Positions 35,762-44,906 of a stretch of 64,000 bases of DNA are shown here, piece after piece. Origin of the DNA: JAFGPS01 sp964628465 (GTDB lineage Bacteria > Planctomycetota > Phycisphaerae > Sedimentisphaerales > Anaerobacaceae). The first letter of the stretch is position 1. Each line of letters opens with the position of its first letter. The stretch lies in assembly GCA_964628465.1 (NCBI GenBank), contig CAZVOA010000013.1, forward strand, positions 1-64,000. Direction: 5' to 3'. A program made the translations under genes and the position numbers. Below the pieces are notes generated by a model. It ran no database searches. It saw only the letters and a list, made by a program, of their open reading frames with translations, and was not told the origin of the DNA.

Positions 35762-36565
35762 TTACTTTCTTAATGGAAGCCATAAAGGCGAAAGATTTTT
35801 ATAACCATCAGCGGTTTTTTCGACAAATAAATCCTCTGCCTTTCTTCTCTCAATATGACCATCTGCATATCCAATATTAACTGACTTATTAAAATGACGG
35901 CCATTTATCGCGTCATCTTTCTGCCCATCCGATAAATTCCTGTCCTTATTCATTGCAAGGCCAGGAATGTAAGATCGGTCTTCAATACTTTTACCTAAAA
36001 CCACCGGCGGGAAATCGGCTGCATGGTACCAGTTAATTAAATAATAGCCGCTATCAGCAATGAGAAGAGTTCGAGCCGGTGATTTTATATCCGTACTGCT
36101 TAAAAGGTCGCCCATAAATTCGTTTTTACCATCTGAAATCAAGCTTTTACAGATAGACTGGTTAACGCCATAATTTGCAACAAGTACATTATTTTTCAAC
36201 CTAATATCCTGCATCCTTCTGGATGGACACCAGAAAACAGATTCTTTATTAAAACCTATATTTTCATCATCGCAAATATAATTATGCCATCTCCACCCGG
36301 GAGTGTCATAGCTGGCATCTCCAAGCAAAAAGCCGCCGGGTGGAGCTTTTATATTTCCATTGAGATATAAGCCATAAGGAAAATTTTCGTTTTTCAAATC
36401 ATAGGCAATTAATTTTAATGTAATTTGCTTAATATTCGAGAAACAACGTGTTGATTTAGCGTATTCTCTCGCCAATCTCAATGCCGGAAGAACAATTGCG
36501 ACAAGAAATACAATTATACCTAAAACCACAAGCAGCTCAATTATCGTAAAAGCTCTCCTATTCAT
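35762..36565 (-). CDS. Pseudopilin with H-x9-DG tail
   Basis: About 267 residues from ATG 36565. The leader MNRRA is followed by FTIIELLVVLGIIVFLVAIVLPAL (cleavage expected after Ala, Glu at +5), then the family block RCFSNIKQITLKLIAYDLKNENFP. The C-terminal HFNKSVNIGYADGHIERR is the H-x9-DG motif of planctomycete DUF1559-like proteins. The prepilin peptidase at 53.4-54.6 kb is the likely processing enzyme. It converges on the zinc-finger gene and lies downstream of the C39 peptidase gene, separated from it by a terminator and its own promoter. ATG at 36571 and TTG at 36586 are alternatives. Confidence 0.85.
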   Translation of the reverse strand: MNRRAFTIIELLVVLGIIVFLVAIVLPALRLAREYAKSTRCFSNIKQITLKLIAYDLKNENFPYGLYLNGNIKAPPGGFLLGDASYDTPGWRWHNYICDDENIGFNKESVFWCPSRRMQDIRLKNNVLVANYGVNQSICKSLISDGKNEFMGDLLSSTDIKSPARTLLIADSGYYLINWYHAADFPPVVLGKSIEDRSYIPGLAMNKDRNLSDGQKDDAINGRHFNKSVNIGYADGHIERRKAEDLFVEKTADGYKNLSPLWLPLRK

Positions 36566-36573
36566 ATCCATGT

Positions 36574-36602
36574 ATAATATTAACAAATATCGGAAAAGTC
36601 AA
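36574..36602 (-). promoter_or_regulatory. Promoter of the pseudopilin, predicted leaderless start
   Basis: On the minus strand TTGACT (36602-36597) and TATTAT (36579-36574) are 17 bases apart. The expected start of the transcript falls two or three bases before ATG 36565, which has no ribosome site. Confidence 0.55.
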
Positions 36603-36619
36603 CTTTTACTAATCTGAAA

Positions 36620-36665
36620 AAACTAATTTGGCGAATTGCAGTATCAAAATCCGCCAAATTAGTTT
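36620..36665 (-). terminator. Terminator of the C39 peptidase gene
   Basis: Perfect 14-bp stem AAACTAATTTGGCG (36620-36633) / CGCCAAATTAGTTT (36652-36665) with an 18-base loop. On the minus strand the stem ends in a T run of six. It separates the peptidase gene from the pseudopilin promoter. Confidence 0.85.
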
Positions 36666-36723
36666 CGTTTTATTTCTATTGATATTGATAATATATATCA
36701 GTCAGTTTGAGCCATTCATTTTA

Positions 36724-38532
36724 TTATTGGCATGAGAGCAAATAATAAATTACCAAAGTACCTAGATCCCAAACACACATGTTAGGGTCAAGCGGATGAA
36801 CCACACAGCGGAAGGTATATTTTTCTATTCTAAACTCATCGGCGCACATTCCGCTTTCAGCAAGTTCACAGCCAATCCTCCTGAATATTACCTCGGAAAT
36901 TCCATAACAATTACCTCCGATCATATATGGACAAGAAATCTTAAGTGAATTCTGAATTAAATATGTGCATGAGTAGCCTAATCCTCCTGTATAACCAACC
37001 AAATGAGCATCAGGAATCTCTGTCGCCCCGGATGGTAAAGCAATAGATTGATTAGAAACCAATAACGCTGTCCCTTCCGTCCATTCCATACCATAAAGAC
37101 CTGCATTCGCACGATAATAGAAATTATCTTTCGTTAAATCTATTATCCAAACATAATTCTCGTCAATTCGATCAAGCAGCACATAATGATTCTTTTCGGG
37201 AAGATGTAAAATTACCTGGCATCCCGACAAATTTTTAAGTGTCTGTAAATCCGTTGTTACTGCCTTACAGTATAAACCTTTACTTTCGGCGTATTTCTTC
37301 ATATCTTTCATACTTGTCTTCATATCATCCGGATTTACCAAATCTGAAAGCTGGGAACTCAAAATATTTTTCCCTAATTTCAAAGCGGCATACTGTAAAG
37401 TCGAGGTTGCGCAATTTTGAAGCTGTTTGCCTTCTGCTTCCATATACGCCATTCTTTCAGCCAAAAGCAAATCGGAATTTGCCGTATTTGAATAAAAATA
37501 CTGTAAATCAGGCTTTGTAATATCATACCTGTATTCGATTAATGTATTTGGCATAAAATCGACTACAAAACTGCTTGGTGAAGGGACTTCTCCGCTTATT
37601 TTGGAAATTGTAATATAATCCCCTTCAAGCAGTTTTTGCGTTTTATCAAATTTTTCAATGACGATTGAAGTCGGTATCCAGGAATCCGATACAAATTTGT
37701 AATCGCTATAAAGATTAATTGTTTTAGAATCGGCTTTGTTTGTTACCCATGAAATTGGAGCATATCCTTTTTCAGGAGCAAGAACAAATATTGACTCTGA
37801 GCCGTCTTTATTGATTAAAGTAAGGTGAATCTCAGAATGTCCATCGACCGTTTTTGCGACCGCGGAAGATTCCATTTTAATCAGATTATCGTATGTTAAA
37901 GAACCATATCCCCACGGTATAATACCTTTGATTAAAAGGGATAACGAACCATTTTGAAAATTTTCAGAAGAACTAACGAAAGCGTGATTAACCCCCGGAG
38001 TGTACATTGTATTTTTTTCTCCATCGTCACAAAGAATTCTTCTGCCATTCCAGGTAAGATTGAATTGGTCTATTTTATGATTGCTTTTCAGTTCATCAGG
38101 AACTTTTACCGAATCTACCCTTGAATCTACTTTAATATCATAATAATACCTTTTTCCGTCGTATTTTAGGATTTTCGTAGTCTTCATGGTATATTCATTG
38201 GACATATGATAACGAATATTGAAAGGTATCGCCTCAAGTGCCATTTTTTGCAAATATTCCGCCACTTCAGCTTTATTATCATTTGAAACATATTCTTCAA
38301 TTTTCCTGCTTATCTCGCTTAATATTGTATTTTCATCAGTTGTTTTTGGCGCCCTGTATTCCTCGTGAACAGCTTCCATAGTTCCGCTTTGTATCCATGT
38401 GCTTTTAAAATTGGCTGCCAATGTTTTAAAAAGCAGTTCTTTTTCTTTGCCGCTCAATTCTACATCCGCAAGGCAGATGCGGCAAAATAACATTAACATT
38501 AAAATGCTAATAATACTTGTTTTAGATTTCAT
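36724..38532 (-). CDS. Secreted protein: LolA-like domain + C39-type cysteine peptidase + Cys-rich tail
   Basis: 602 residues with signal peptide (SILMLMLFCRICLA). Residues about 25-345 are strand-rich (YYYDIKVDSRVDSV, FNLTWNGRRIL, PISWVTNKADSK, then GDYITISKISGEV), resembling LolA/LppX-like lipid-binding folds. Residues about 365-475 match a C39 peptidase: Gln-containing GKQLQNCATSTLQ (Cys374), KNHYVLLDRID (His449), and IIDLTKDNF (Asp about 465). A C-terminal tail with eight cysteines ends LLSCQ. C39 enzymes usually trim leader peptides after GG; this one is separate from any ABC transporter and exported. A strong GGAAAGG site precedes the ATG. What it cuts is unknown. Confidence 0.65.
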   Translation of the reverse strand: MKSKTSIISILMLMLFCRICLADVELSGKEKELLFKTLAANFKSTWIQSGTMEAVHEEYRAPKTTDENTILSEISRKIEEYVSNDNKAEVAEYLQKMALEAIPFNIRYHMSNEYTMKTTKILKYDGKRYYYDIKVDSRVDSVKVPDELKSNHKIDQFNLTWNGRRILCDDGEKNTMYTPGVNHAFVSSSENFQNGSLSLLIKGIIPWGYGSLTYDNLIKMESSAVAKTVDGHSEIHLTLINKDGSESIFVLAPEKGYAPISWVTNKADSKTINLYSDYKFVSDSWIPTSIVIEKFDKTQKLLEGDYITISKISGEVPSPSSFVVDFMPNTLIEYRYDITKPDLQYFYSNTANSDLLLAERMAYMEAEGKQLQNCATSTLQYAALKLGKNILSSQLSDLVNPDDMKTSMKDMKKYAESKGLYCKAVTTDLQTLKNLSGCQVILHLPEKNHYVLLDRIDENYVWIIDLTKDNFYYRANAGLYGMEWTEGTALLVSNQSIALPSGATEIPDAHLVGYTGGLGYSCTYLIQNSLKISCPYMIGGNCYGISEVIFRRIGCELAESGMCADEFRIEKYTFRCVVHPLDPNMCVWDLGTLVIYYLLSCQ

Positions 38533-38745
38533 GACAGGCCCTTTCCAAGTAATGTTAAAAAGTAATTCCGGAATACACTGACCGGAATATTTATTTAGTC
38601 TTCACTTATAATAAAGGGTCATCTCAAGCCAAAAATGTTGACTATAAATCTTGAAAAAAAAATATTTTTTTTGTTTGATAAGTTATTTTCGCTTTTTTTT
38701 GCGATTTCCAATCATTTGGAAAAAATTTTCTCCCAAAAGAACGGT

Positions 38746-38773
38746 TTGACAAGAAAACTCCTTCTGTTATAAT
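38746..38773 (+). promoter_or_regulatory. Near-consensus promoter before the dehydrogenase gene
   Basis: TTGACA (38746-38751) and TATAAT (38768-38773) are 16 bases apart, and both boxes match the sigma-70 consensus fully. Predicted untranslated leader is about 45 bases, with AAAGGA before the ATG at 38827. High constitutive expression is likely. Confidence 0.75.
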
Positions 38774-38826
38774 TTGATTACAAGATTTTATTTCAACTTA
38801 ATACAAAGAAAGGATCAGGTAGTATA

Positions 38827-39714
38827 ATGGAAAAAATTGGTTTTATTGGTCTTGGAATTATGGGAAAACCTATGGCGAAGAATCTTCTCAAAGCCGGTTA
38901 TTCTCTTACTGTTTATGATATTTTCCCCGACCCAGTCGCAGAAGTAGTAAAAGCTGGTGCGCAAAAGGGAACTTCCTGCAAAGATGTAGCGTCAAAAAGC
39001 GATATCGTCATTACAATGCTTCCAAATTCACCGGAAGTAAAAGAAGCCGTTATGGGCAAAAACGGCATACTTGACGGGGCTAAATCAGGTATGATTTTGA
39101 TTGATATGAGTTCAATAGCTCCTTTGGCCAGCCAGGAAATCTCCAAAAAAGCAGCGGAAAAAGGGGTTATAATGCTTGATGCGCCCGTAAGCGGTGGCGA
39201 ACCCAAAGCAATAGATGGTACATTGGCAATTATGGTTGGCGGCCCGGAAAACACATTTAACAAAGTTAAAGACATTCTTGGAAAAATGGGCGCTTCTGTA
39301 ACTCTGGTTGGTGATATTGGCAGCGGTAATACAACTAAATTAGCAAACCAGATAATTGTGGCATTGAATATCGCCGCAATGTCCGAAGCAATGGTTCTGG
39401 CAAAAAAAGCCGGTGTTGACCCTGAAAAAGTATTCAACGCAATCAAAGGCGGCCTGGCAGGAAGCACTGTATTAAACGCGAAAATGCCGCTTGCTTTAGC
39501 AGGTAACTTCAAACCTGGCTTCCGCATTGTATTACATATCAAAGATTTGCAGAACGCACTTGACACAGCACATGGCATTGGCGTTCCTATTCCTCTTACA
39601 AGCGTAGTAATGGAAATGATGCAGGCACTGAAAGTCGATGGCCACGGCGGCGACGACCACGGCGGTCTTATCCAATTCTACGAAAAACTCGCCAAGGTTG
39701 AAGTAAGAAAATAA
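38827..39714 (+). CDS. Beta-hydroxyacid dehydrogenase (GarR/HIBADH family)
   Basis: 295-residue NAD(P)-dependent oxidoreductase. The Rossmann start GFIGLGIMGKPMAKNLLKAG, the substrate loop DAPVSGGEPKA, GTLAIMVGG, and the catalytic Lys in GNTTKLANQ are all present. The C-terminal helical domain has KDLQNALDTAHGIGVPIPLT. Members use tartronate semialdehyde, 3-hydroxyisobutyrate or succinic semialdehyde; the exact substrate cannot be read from the sequence. It has its own strong promoter and a terminator shortly after the stop. Confidence 0.92.
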   Translation: MEKIGFIGLGIMGKPMAKNLLKAGYSLTVYDIFPDPVAEVVKAGAQKGTSCKDVASKSDIVITMLPNSPEVKEAVMGKNGILDGAKSGMILIDMSSIAPLASQEISKKAAEKGVIMLDAPVSGGEPKAIDGTLAIMVGGPENTFNKVKDILGKMGASVTLVGDIGSGNTTKLANQIIVALNIAAMSEAMVLAKKAGVDPEKVFNAIKGGLAGSTVLNAKMPLALAGNFKPGFRIVLHIKDLQNALDTAHGIGVPIPLTSVVMEMMQALKVDGHGGDDHGGLIQFYEKLAKVEVRK

Positions 39715-39811
39715 TATTTTCTACCATTCTCCGCAGAATCCATTGCGGTACTGCGCAGAACCAGAACTTTGCGAAATCGAATGGGCAGGAATCTCATTTG
39801 AACAAATTTTT

Positions 39812-39843
39812 AAGCCTTCATAAAAAACATGGAGGCTTTTTTA
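39812..39843 (+). terminator. Terminator of the dehydrogenase gene
   Basis: Stem AAGCCTTCAT (39812-39821) / ATGGAGGCTT (39829-39838) with one T-G wobble pair and a short A-rich loop, followed by a T run. Confidence 0.85.
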
Positions 39844-39867
39844 CGCGCAAGCATTATTAATGCGCAT

Positions 39868-39924
39868 AAAAAAAGGAGACCAGGGCAGTTCGTTAGAAAT
39901 CGGTTGTAGGCCCGTCTCCTTTTT
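39868..39924. terminator. Bidirectional long hairpin terminator
   Basis: AAAAAGGAGAC (39870-39880) pairs with GTCTCCTTTTT (39914-39924), and an inner GGGC/GCCC helix (39883-39886, 39910-39913) continues the stem. T runs occur on both strands. It can end transcripts from the dehydrogenase and from glgP. The loop of about 23 bases is large, so a small RNA is not excluded. Confidence 0.75.
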
Positions 39925-40104
39925 GCGATATGCCGTTACACACTTTACCGCGGATTGTGCAATTGAGACCAACTGATCTCTGTGTGCATTCGCAACATAT
40001 ATATTATAACTCATTTTCCTTGTATGTGCAAAAAGAAAAGAGTTTATAAAATCACAAATAACATAACCGAATATAATACCGTAACTTATGCGACTGAATA
40101 TTTT

Positions 40105-42633
40105 TTATTTTTTCCAAAGAATTTGATTAGCTTCAATCGGTTTCACTTCGCTATTAAACAATGGAACAACCCGGGGCGTATAATCGCTTATTTTTCGCTT
40201 GGCCGGTAATTCAATTTTAAATAAATATCCATTCTTATCAGCGTTTATCCGCTCGCCGCGTATCATATTATAAATTTCATGTTCCTGCCCGTTGAGAGGG
40301 TCCGCATAAAGCTGTACCGTAATTTCATCTGGATTAACACCCTCTAAAAATACTGGTAAGTTATAATAATATTGACCATCTTTTGAACTAAAGTCCACTT
40401 CGCCAAATTGTATTTTTGAGAAACTTTCCCTGATAGTTTTTTTCATCTTGCAAAGAGAGATTGATTTTGCAGCTTTATTACCAATTCGTTCGGAAAAATC
40501 AGTAAACGAAGGCAAATACAGCTTTTCGGTATATTCGCGAAGCATTCTGTTGCTGCTGAATTGCGGCGTAAGTTCAGCCATGCTCGAACGTATTTTTGAA
40601 ACCCAGCCAACAGGAACTCCTTTTGAATTTCTATCATAAAATAACGGCACGATTTCTTCTTCTAAAAGCCGGTAAAGCTGATTAGCTTCGCACACGTCAT
40701 AATTTATGTCATTTCCATGTTCGCACCTGTCACCCAAAGCCCATCCGACTTCGGGTTTATAAGCTTCGGCCCACCAACCGTCTAATTCTGATAAATTAAG
40801 TCCACCATTTACAAGAACTTTCATGCCGCTCGTACCGCTTGCTTCCCAGGGTCTTCTCGGTGTATTAATCCATAAATCAACCCCCTGCACAAGATGCTCG
40901 GCGAGTGACATATCATAATCGGCGAGAAAAACCGCGTGTGAACGTGAATTGGATTGGCGAATGAAATTTGTCCATGCGGCTATCATTGCTTTACCGCGAT
41001 TGTCATGAGGATGTGCTTTTCCAGCGATTATTATCTGTACAGGGCGTTCCTTGTTCAATAACAAAGCTTTCAATCGCTCTGGGTTTTGAATCAGCAAATT
41101 CGGTCGCTTATATTCCGCAAAACGTCTGGCGAATCCAATTGTAAATACATCTGGATTCAAAATCTCTCTGGCATGAAATATTTTTTCATCAGAAGCTCCC
41201 GCCGCTTCGAGTTGTCTTAAAAGCCGTTCCCTTGCATATTCGACCAGACGTTTTCGTCCTTCGTTGCGAAAATTCCAAAGCGTCTCATCAGGTACTTTTT
41301 TCAGACAAGGTTCTATTGTTTCAAGAGTTCCCACCCACCTGTCTTTTCCACACGAGTCGGTCCAGAGTTTATCCGCCGCTTCAGAATCCCATGAAGGTAC
41401 ATGTACACCATTAGTGACATGAGTTACAGGGACTTCACTCAGCGGCCATCGCGGGAACAAATTCGCGAAAATATTTCTGCTTACCTGACCATGCAGGAGG
41501 CTTACCGCGTTAACGACTCCCGAACCGCGAACAGCCAAATATGCCATATTCAATGGTTCAGAATTATCTCCCGGATTTTCCCGCCCTAAATCAAGAATTC
41601 CTTCTATTCCTATGTCAATTCTGTCCGCGTATCCCTTTAGATACTGATACACCAATGAAGGAGCAAACCTGTCAAATCCCGCGGCTACCGGGGTATGTGT
41701 TGTAAATACATTTCCGGCTTTCGTCGCTTCAAGAGCCACTTCAAAAGGCACGTTTGATTCTTGCGCAAATATTCTGGCGCGTTCGATAACAGCAAGAGCT
41801 GCATGTCCCTCGTTGAGATGACACACCTGTGCCTTAATTCCAAGAACGCTCAGCAGCTTCCAGCCTCCTATTCCCAGTACCATTTCCTGCTGCAGACGCA
41901 TTTCATTTCCGCCGCCGTAAAGTTCCGCCGTAATACACTGGTCGGCTGGTCCATTTTCAGGATCGTTACTATCGAGCAAATACAGCTTTACCCTTCCCAC
42001 CCTGGCTTCCCATATACGTAATTTCACTATCCTGCCCGGGAACTGCACATTTACATGAAACCATTGCCCATCAGCATCGCGAACTGGAAGAATTGGAAGC
42101 TGGCTCGGATCATTATATGGATAGTATTCTATTTGATTGCCGTCAGAATTTATAACCTGCCTGAAATAGCCCTGTTGATAAAGCAAACCAACACCTACAA
42201 CCGGTACGCCTAAATCACTGGCGGTTTTCAGTACATCTCCCGCTAAAATCCCTAATCCGCCTGAATAAATGGGTAAAGATTCACTTAACCCGAATTCCAT
42301 ACTTAAATATGCGACAGTTAGAGCTGATTTTCCATATTTTTTGGAAAACCATGTTAAATCTTTTTCATCCAAATACTGTTTATGAAGTTTAACCTGATTT
42401 TGCAATTCCTGCCTGAATGATTTCTTACTCTCTAAAGCTTTCAGTCGTGCCTCTGAAACCGATTGAAGTATAAGCCATGGATTTCGCGTCAAATTCCAAA
42501 GTTCGCTATTAATTTGTTCCCAAAGTGAATCTGATTTGTGAGACCATGACCATCTCAAATCCAATCCAAGCTCAGCCAAGCCTTCAAGTCCTTCCGGGAT
42601 AGGCGGAAGTGTGTAGTATTTTGGAATTCCCAT
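40105..42633 (-). CDS. glgP: Alpha-glucan (glycogen) phosphorylase
   Basis: 842-residue enzyme releasing glucose-1-phosphate from glycogen or maltodextrin. It belongs to the short type (AlpP-like) with an N-terminal PEGLEGLAELGLDLRWSWSHKSDSLW. Motifs are YSGGLGILAGDVLKTASDLG, FTTHTPVAAGFDRF, the phosphate/PLP region RRPWEASGTSGMKVLVNGG (the Lys in GMK binds pyridoxal phosphate) and NLSELDGWWAEAY. AAGGAAGGATTA precedes the ATG. It stands as a single gene; no other glycogen genes are near. Confidence 0.95.
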   Translation of the reverse strand: MGIPKYYTLPPIPEGLEGLAELGLDLRWSWSHKSDSLWEQINSELWNLTRNPWLILQSVSEARLKALESKKSFRQELQNQVKLHKQYLDEKDLTWFSKKYGKSALTVAYLSMEFGLSESLPIYSGGLGILAGDVLKTASDLGVPVVGVGLLYQQGYFRQVINSDGNQIEYYPYNDPSQLPILPVRDADGQWFHVNVQFPGRIVKLRIWEARVGRVKLYLLDSNDPENGPADQCITAELYGGGNEMRLQQEMVLGIGGWKLLSVLGIKAQVCHLNEGHAALAVIERARIFAQESNVPFEVALEATKAGNVFTTHTPVAAGFDRFAPSLVYQYLKGYADRIDIGIEGILDLGRENPGDNSEPLNMAYLAVRGSGVVNAVSLLHGQVSRNIFANLFPRWPLSEVPVTHVTNGVHVPSWDSEAADKLWTDSCGKDRWVGTLETIEPCLKKVPDETLWNFRNEGRKRLVEYARERLLRQLEAAGASDEKIFHAREILNPDVFTIGFARRFAEYKRPNLLIQNPERLKALLLNKERPVQIIIAGKAHPHDNRGKAMIAAWTNFIRQSNSRSHAVFLADYDMSLAEHLVQGVDLWINTPRRPWEASGTSGMKVLVNGGLNLSELDGWWAEAYKPEVGWALGDRCEHGNDINYDVCEANQLYRLLEEEIVPLFYDRNSKGVPVGWVSKIRSSMAELTPQFSSNRMLREYTEKLYLPSFTDFSERIGNKAAKSISLCKMKKTIRESFSKIQFGEVDFSSKDGQYYYNLPVFLEGVNPDEITVQLYADPLNGQEHEIYNMIRGERINADKNGYLFKIELPAKRKISDYTPRVVPLFNSEVKPIEANQILWKK

Positions 42634-42772
42634 TAATAATCCTTCCTTTTTTAAACCCAGTCTCTGCTATTCAATTTGTATTTCTTTATATTGGATTTCT
42701 CCTGGTACCGCAATAAAAATTTGATCAATAATAGCTGGTTGTTAATTTGGGATAGAAAAAAGATTAGGGATT

Positions 42773-43810
42773 TTAACTTCGATATTTCCTGAGCATATCA
42801 AGAAGATGCTGCATATCGTCTGGAAACGGCGCTTCAAACCTAACCAATTTATCATCTTTAGGATGTTTGAATTCCAAACTGAAAGCATGTAATGCTACTC
42901 GATTTATTACAGGGTCCTGAATGGCTGTCTCAGAATCTTCCAACTGCCATTGATATACAAGCTTTCCGCCGTACATATCATCGGCAACAATAGGATGTTT
43001 TATATGTGCTAAATGCACCCTGATTTGATGTGTTCTGCCGGTTTTCGGAGTTAATTTTAAAAGTGAAAAACCACGGAACGGCTCTATAACCTCATAAAAC
43101 GTAATAGATTCTTTTCCTTCTTCAGGCCGAACCGCGTATTTTTCTCTTATTTGAGGATGAACACCAAGAGAAGCCTTAATTCTGTCGGCGGTAAGTTCAG
43201 GCGTACCGTGAACAATCGCAAGATATGTTTTGTTTATTTCGCGATTTTCAAATTGTTTCGCGATTTTCCATTGTGCGGTATTATTTTTTGTAATAACCAT
43301 TACGCCGGTTGTATTTCTATCGAGACGATGCACAATACCGGGGCGAAATTCCCCAAGCCCATCGGACAGTTCATTCGAGTAAAAAGCAAGCGCGTTTACT
43401 AATGTTCCGTGTGTATTGCTGCGGGCTGGATGTACGATAATACCCGCCTGCTTATTAATAATGATTATATCTTCGTCTTCATGAATTATATTCAACGGAA
43501 TATCTTCAGGAAAAATCTCTCTGCTGGGAGGTTCAGGCACTATAAAAGATACTTCATCGCCAGGACTAAGCTTATAACTCGGCTTGGCGATTTTGCCGTT
43601 GACTTTGGTTTCGCCCTGCCTGATTGCTTCCTGAATATAATTTCGGCTCAGGTGACTATACCGGCCATGAAGATATTTATCAAGTCTGCGTTCTTTAATT
43701 GAGGGTCCGACACGAAGCGTCAAAGGCTGACCAAATGCTATTTCGTCAGATTCAACTAAATCGTCTTCTATTTCCGGATTCTCGCTTTGTAAATCATCAG
43801 ACATACACAT
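42773..43810 (-). CDS. rluD: RluD-family 23S rRNA pseudouridine synthase
   Basis: 345 residues. An S4 RNA-binding domain is at the N-terminus (ERRLDKYLHGRYSHLSRNYIQEAIRQGETKVNG). The catalytic motif GIVHRLDRNTTGVMVITKN has the essential Asp, and a typical KTGRTHQIRVHLAHI motif follows. It modifies uridines in large-subunit rRNA. The next gene upstream, a TPR membrane protein, ends seven bases before this gene starts, so both are likely in one transcript. Confidence 0.9.
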   Translation of the reverse strand: MCMSDDLQSENPEIEDDLVESDEIAFGQPLTLRVGPSIKERRLDKYLHGRYSHLSRNYIQEAIRQGETKVNGKIAKPSYKLSPGDEVSFIVPEPPSREIFPEDIPLNIIHEDEDIIIINKQAGIIVHPARSNTHGTLVNALAFYSNELSDGLGEFRPGIVHRLDRNTTGVMVITKNNTAQWKIAKQFENREINKTYLAIVHGTPELTADRIKASLGVHPQIREKYAVRPEEGKESITFYEVIEPFRGFSLLKLTPKTGRTHQIRVHLAHIKHPIVADDMYGGKLVYQWQLEDSETAIQDPVINRVALHAFSLEFKHPKDDKLVRFEAPFPDDMQHLLDMLRKYRS

Positions 43811-43817
43811 TTACAAA

Positions 43818-44690
43818 TTATAGTTCCAGATTATTAATGTCATCAGAAATATCAATTTCAGTTGGAAGATTGCTTTCTATTGGTAATGCTGAATTAATGG
43901 GAGCATTTACATCAGAATCAATAACCATAGGTAAATTCGCATCACCGACATTTCTATTTGCATTACGCAGCAGTTCAGTCAATGGATCAAGCACAGCATT
44001 TGGATCCGGCGTCGGTTGAGCTGGTGCGGCCTGAAATACAATATCCTGTTTATAATCATCCATGATGCTTAGACGCAGTTGTGCTTTGCTTACAGTGATC
44101 GTACCGGCATAATCGGCATTTTCAAGTATGCCGTTATATATCTTGCGTGCTTCCTCGAATTCACCGAGTTCTTCCGCACATAATCCCAAACCGAATTCAG
44201 CAAGACCTTTGATTGTTTTATCCGAAGGTTTTTCAGCTATCGCGTCGGCATAATTTTTCTTTGCCCTGTTTATTTTCTCTACCAAATCTTTCTGGCTTAT
44301 GATTTCATTTCGATATTGCAGTTCCGACCTGACAGCATCCGCAGCTTTAATACGTGCGAAAGCAGCGATATTTTTATTACCGGTTGTTCCCGCGAATTTT
44401 TCCAGTTCAACAGCGTTATTAATAAGTAAAAACGACAAGTCACTGCCCGGCTGGCTTAATATCTGAGATTTCTTAAATAAGACATCATCCACCAGAGTTG
44501 TAAATTTTTCATGCTCACCGGATTGCGTTTTTTTAGAGACAGCTCTCCAGCCGTAAAAACCTGCGACAACAACAATCGCGGCGATTACGATTAGAATTGT
44601 ATTAAGATTTTCTTTCGACCATTGAGGCAGATGGGTCAACCAATCGGCCAGCTCATTCGATTTCAATTCGTGTCTATGCTCTGATTTCAT
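43818..44690 (-). CDS. Membrane-anchored TPR protein (YfgM-like)
   Basis: 290 residues. An N-terminal cytosolic part is followed by one membrane helix (ILIVIAAIVVVAGFYGW) and a periplasmic TPR-like domain (GLAEFGLGLCAEELGEFEEARKIYNGIL). The tail is Asn/Asp/Pro/Leu-rich and low in complexity (NANRNVGDANLPMVIDSDVN). The layout matches YfgM-type ancillary SecYEG/BamB partners, but that is by architecture only. Upstream lies a 216-base gap facing the S55 peptidase gene (divergent). Confidence 0.7.
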   Translation of the reverse strand: MKSEHRHELKSNELADWLTHLPQWSKENLNTILIVIAAIVVVAGFYGWRAVSKKTQSGEHEKFTTLVDDVLFKKSQILSQPGSDLSFLLINNAVELEKFAGTTGNKNIAAFARIKAADAVRSELQYRNEIISQKDLVEKINRAKKNYADAIAEKPSDKTIKGLAEFGLGLCAEELGEFEEARKIYNGILENADYAGTITVSKAQLRLSIMDDYKQDIVFQAAPAQPTPDPNAVLDPLTELLRNANRNVGDANLPMVIDSDVNAPINSALPIESNLPTEIDISDDINNLEL

Positions 44691-44906
44691 TTTCTCTACT
44701 GCTCACTTAAATTATTTCATTGTTAGTAACGAACATTTACTTAATTAAACCATAGAATTAATATAATTTTATGGTAACAAAACCTGAATTTTAACAGGAT
44801 TTCTTTTAACTTGCAATAGCCATATATACCGATTAATATTTTATATAGTAGATTTAACCGGATTCCGGGATAATTTTTATGGAAAATCGCCGAAAGGACG
44901 CGTATT

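Larger units (their letters stand above)
39715..40104. other. Intergenic region with two hairpin elements
   Basis: 390 bases between convergent genes (dehydrogenase and glycogen phosphorylase). Besides the two terminators listed separately, GCGCA (39845-39849) pairs with TGCGC (39861-39865) around an AT-rich loop. The rest, to 40104, is AT-rich with no frame longer than 75 residues and no recognisable RNA family. Confidence 0.5.

Noticed and set aside
38913..39578. A 221-residue frame on the minus strand inside the dehydrogenase gene
   Set aside because: It lies wholly opposite a confident gene, has no ribosome site, and its composition reflects the codon pattern of the other strand.
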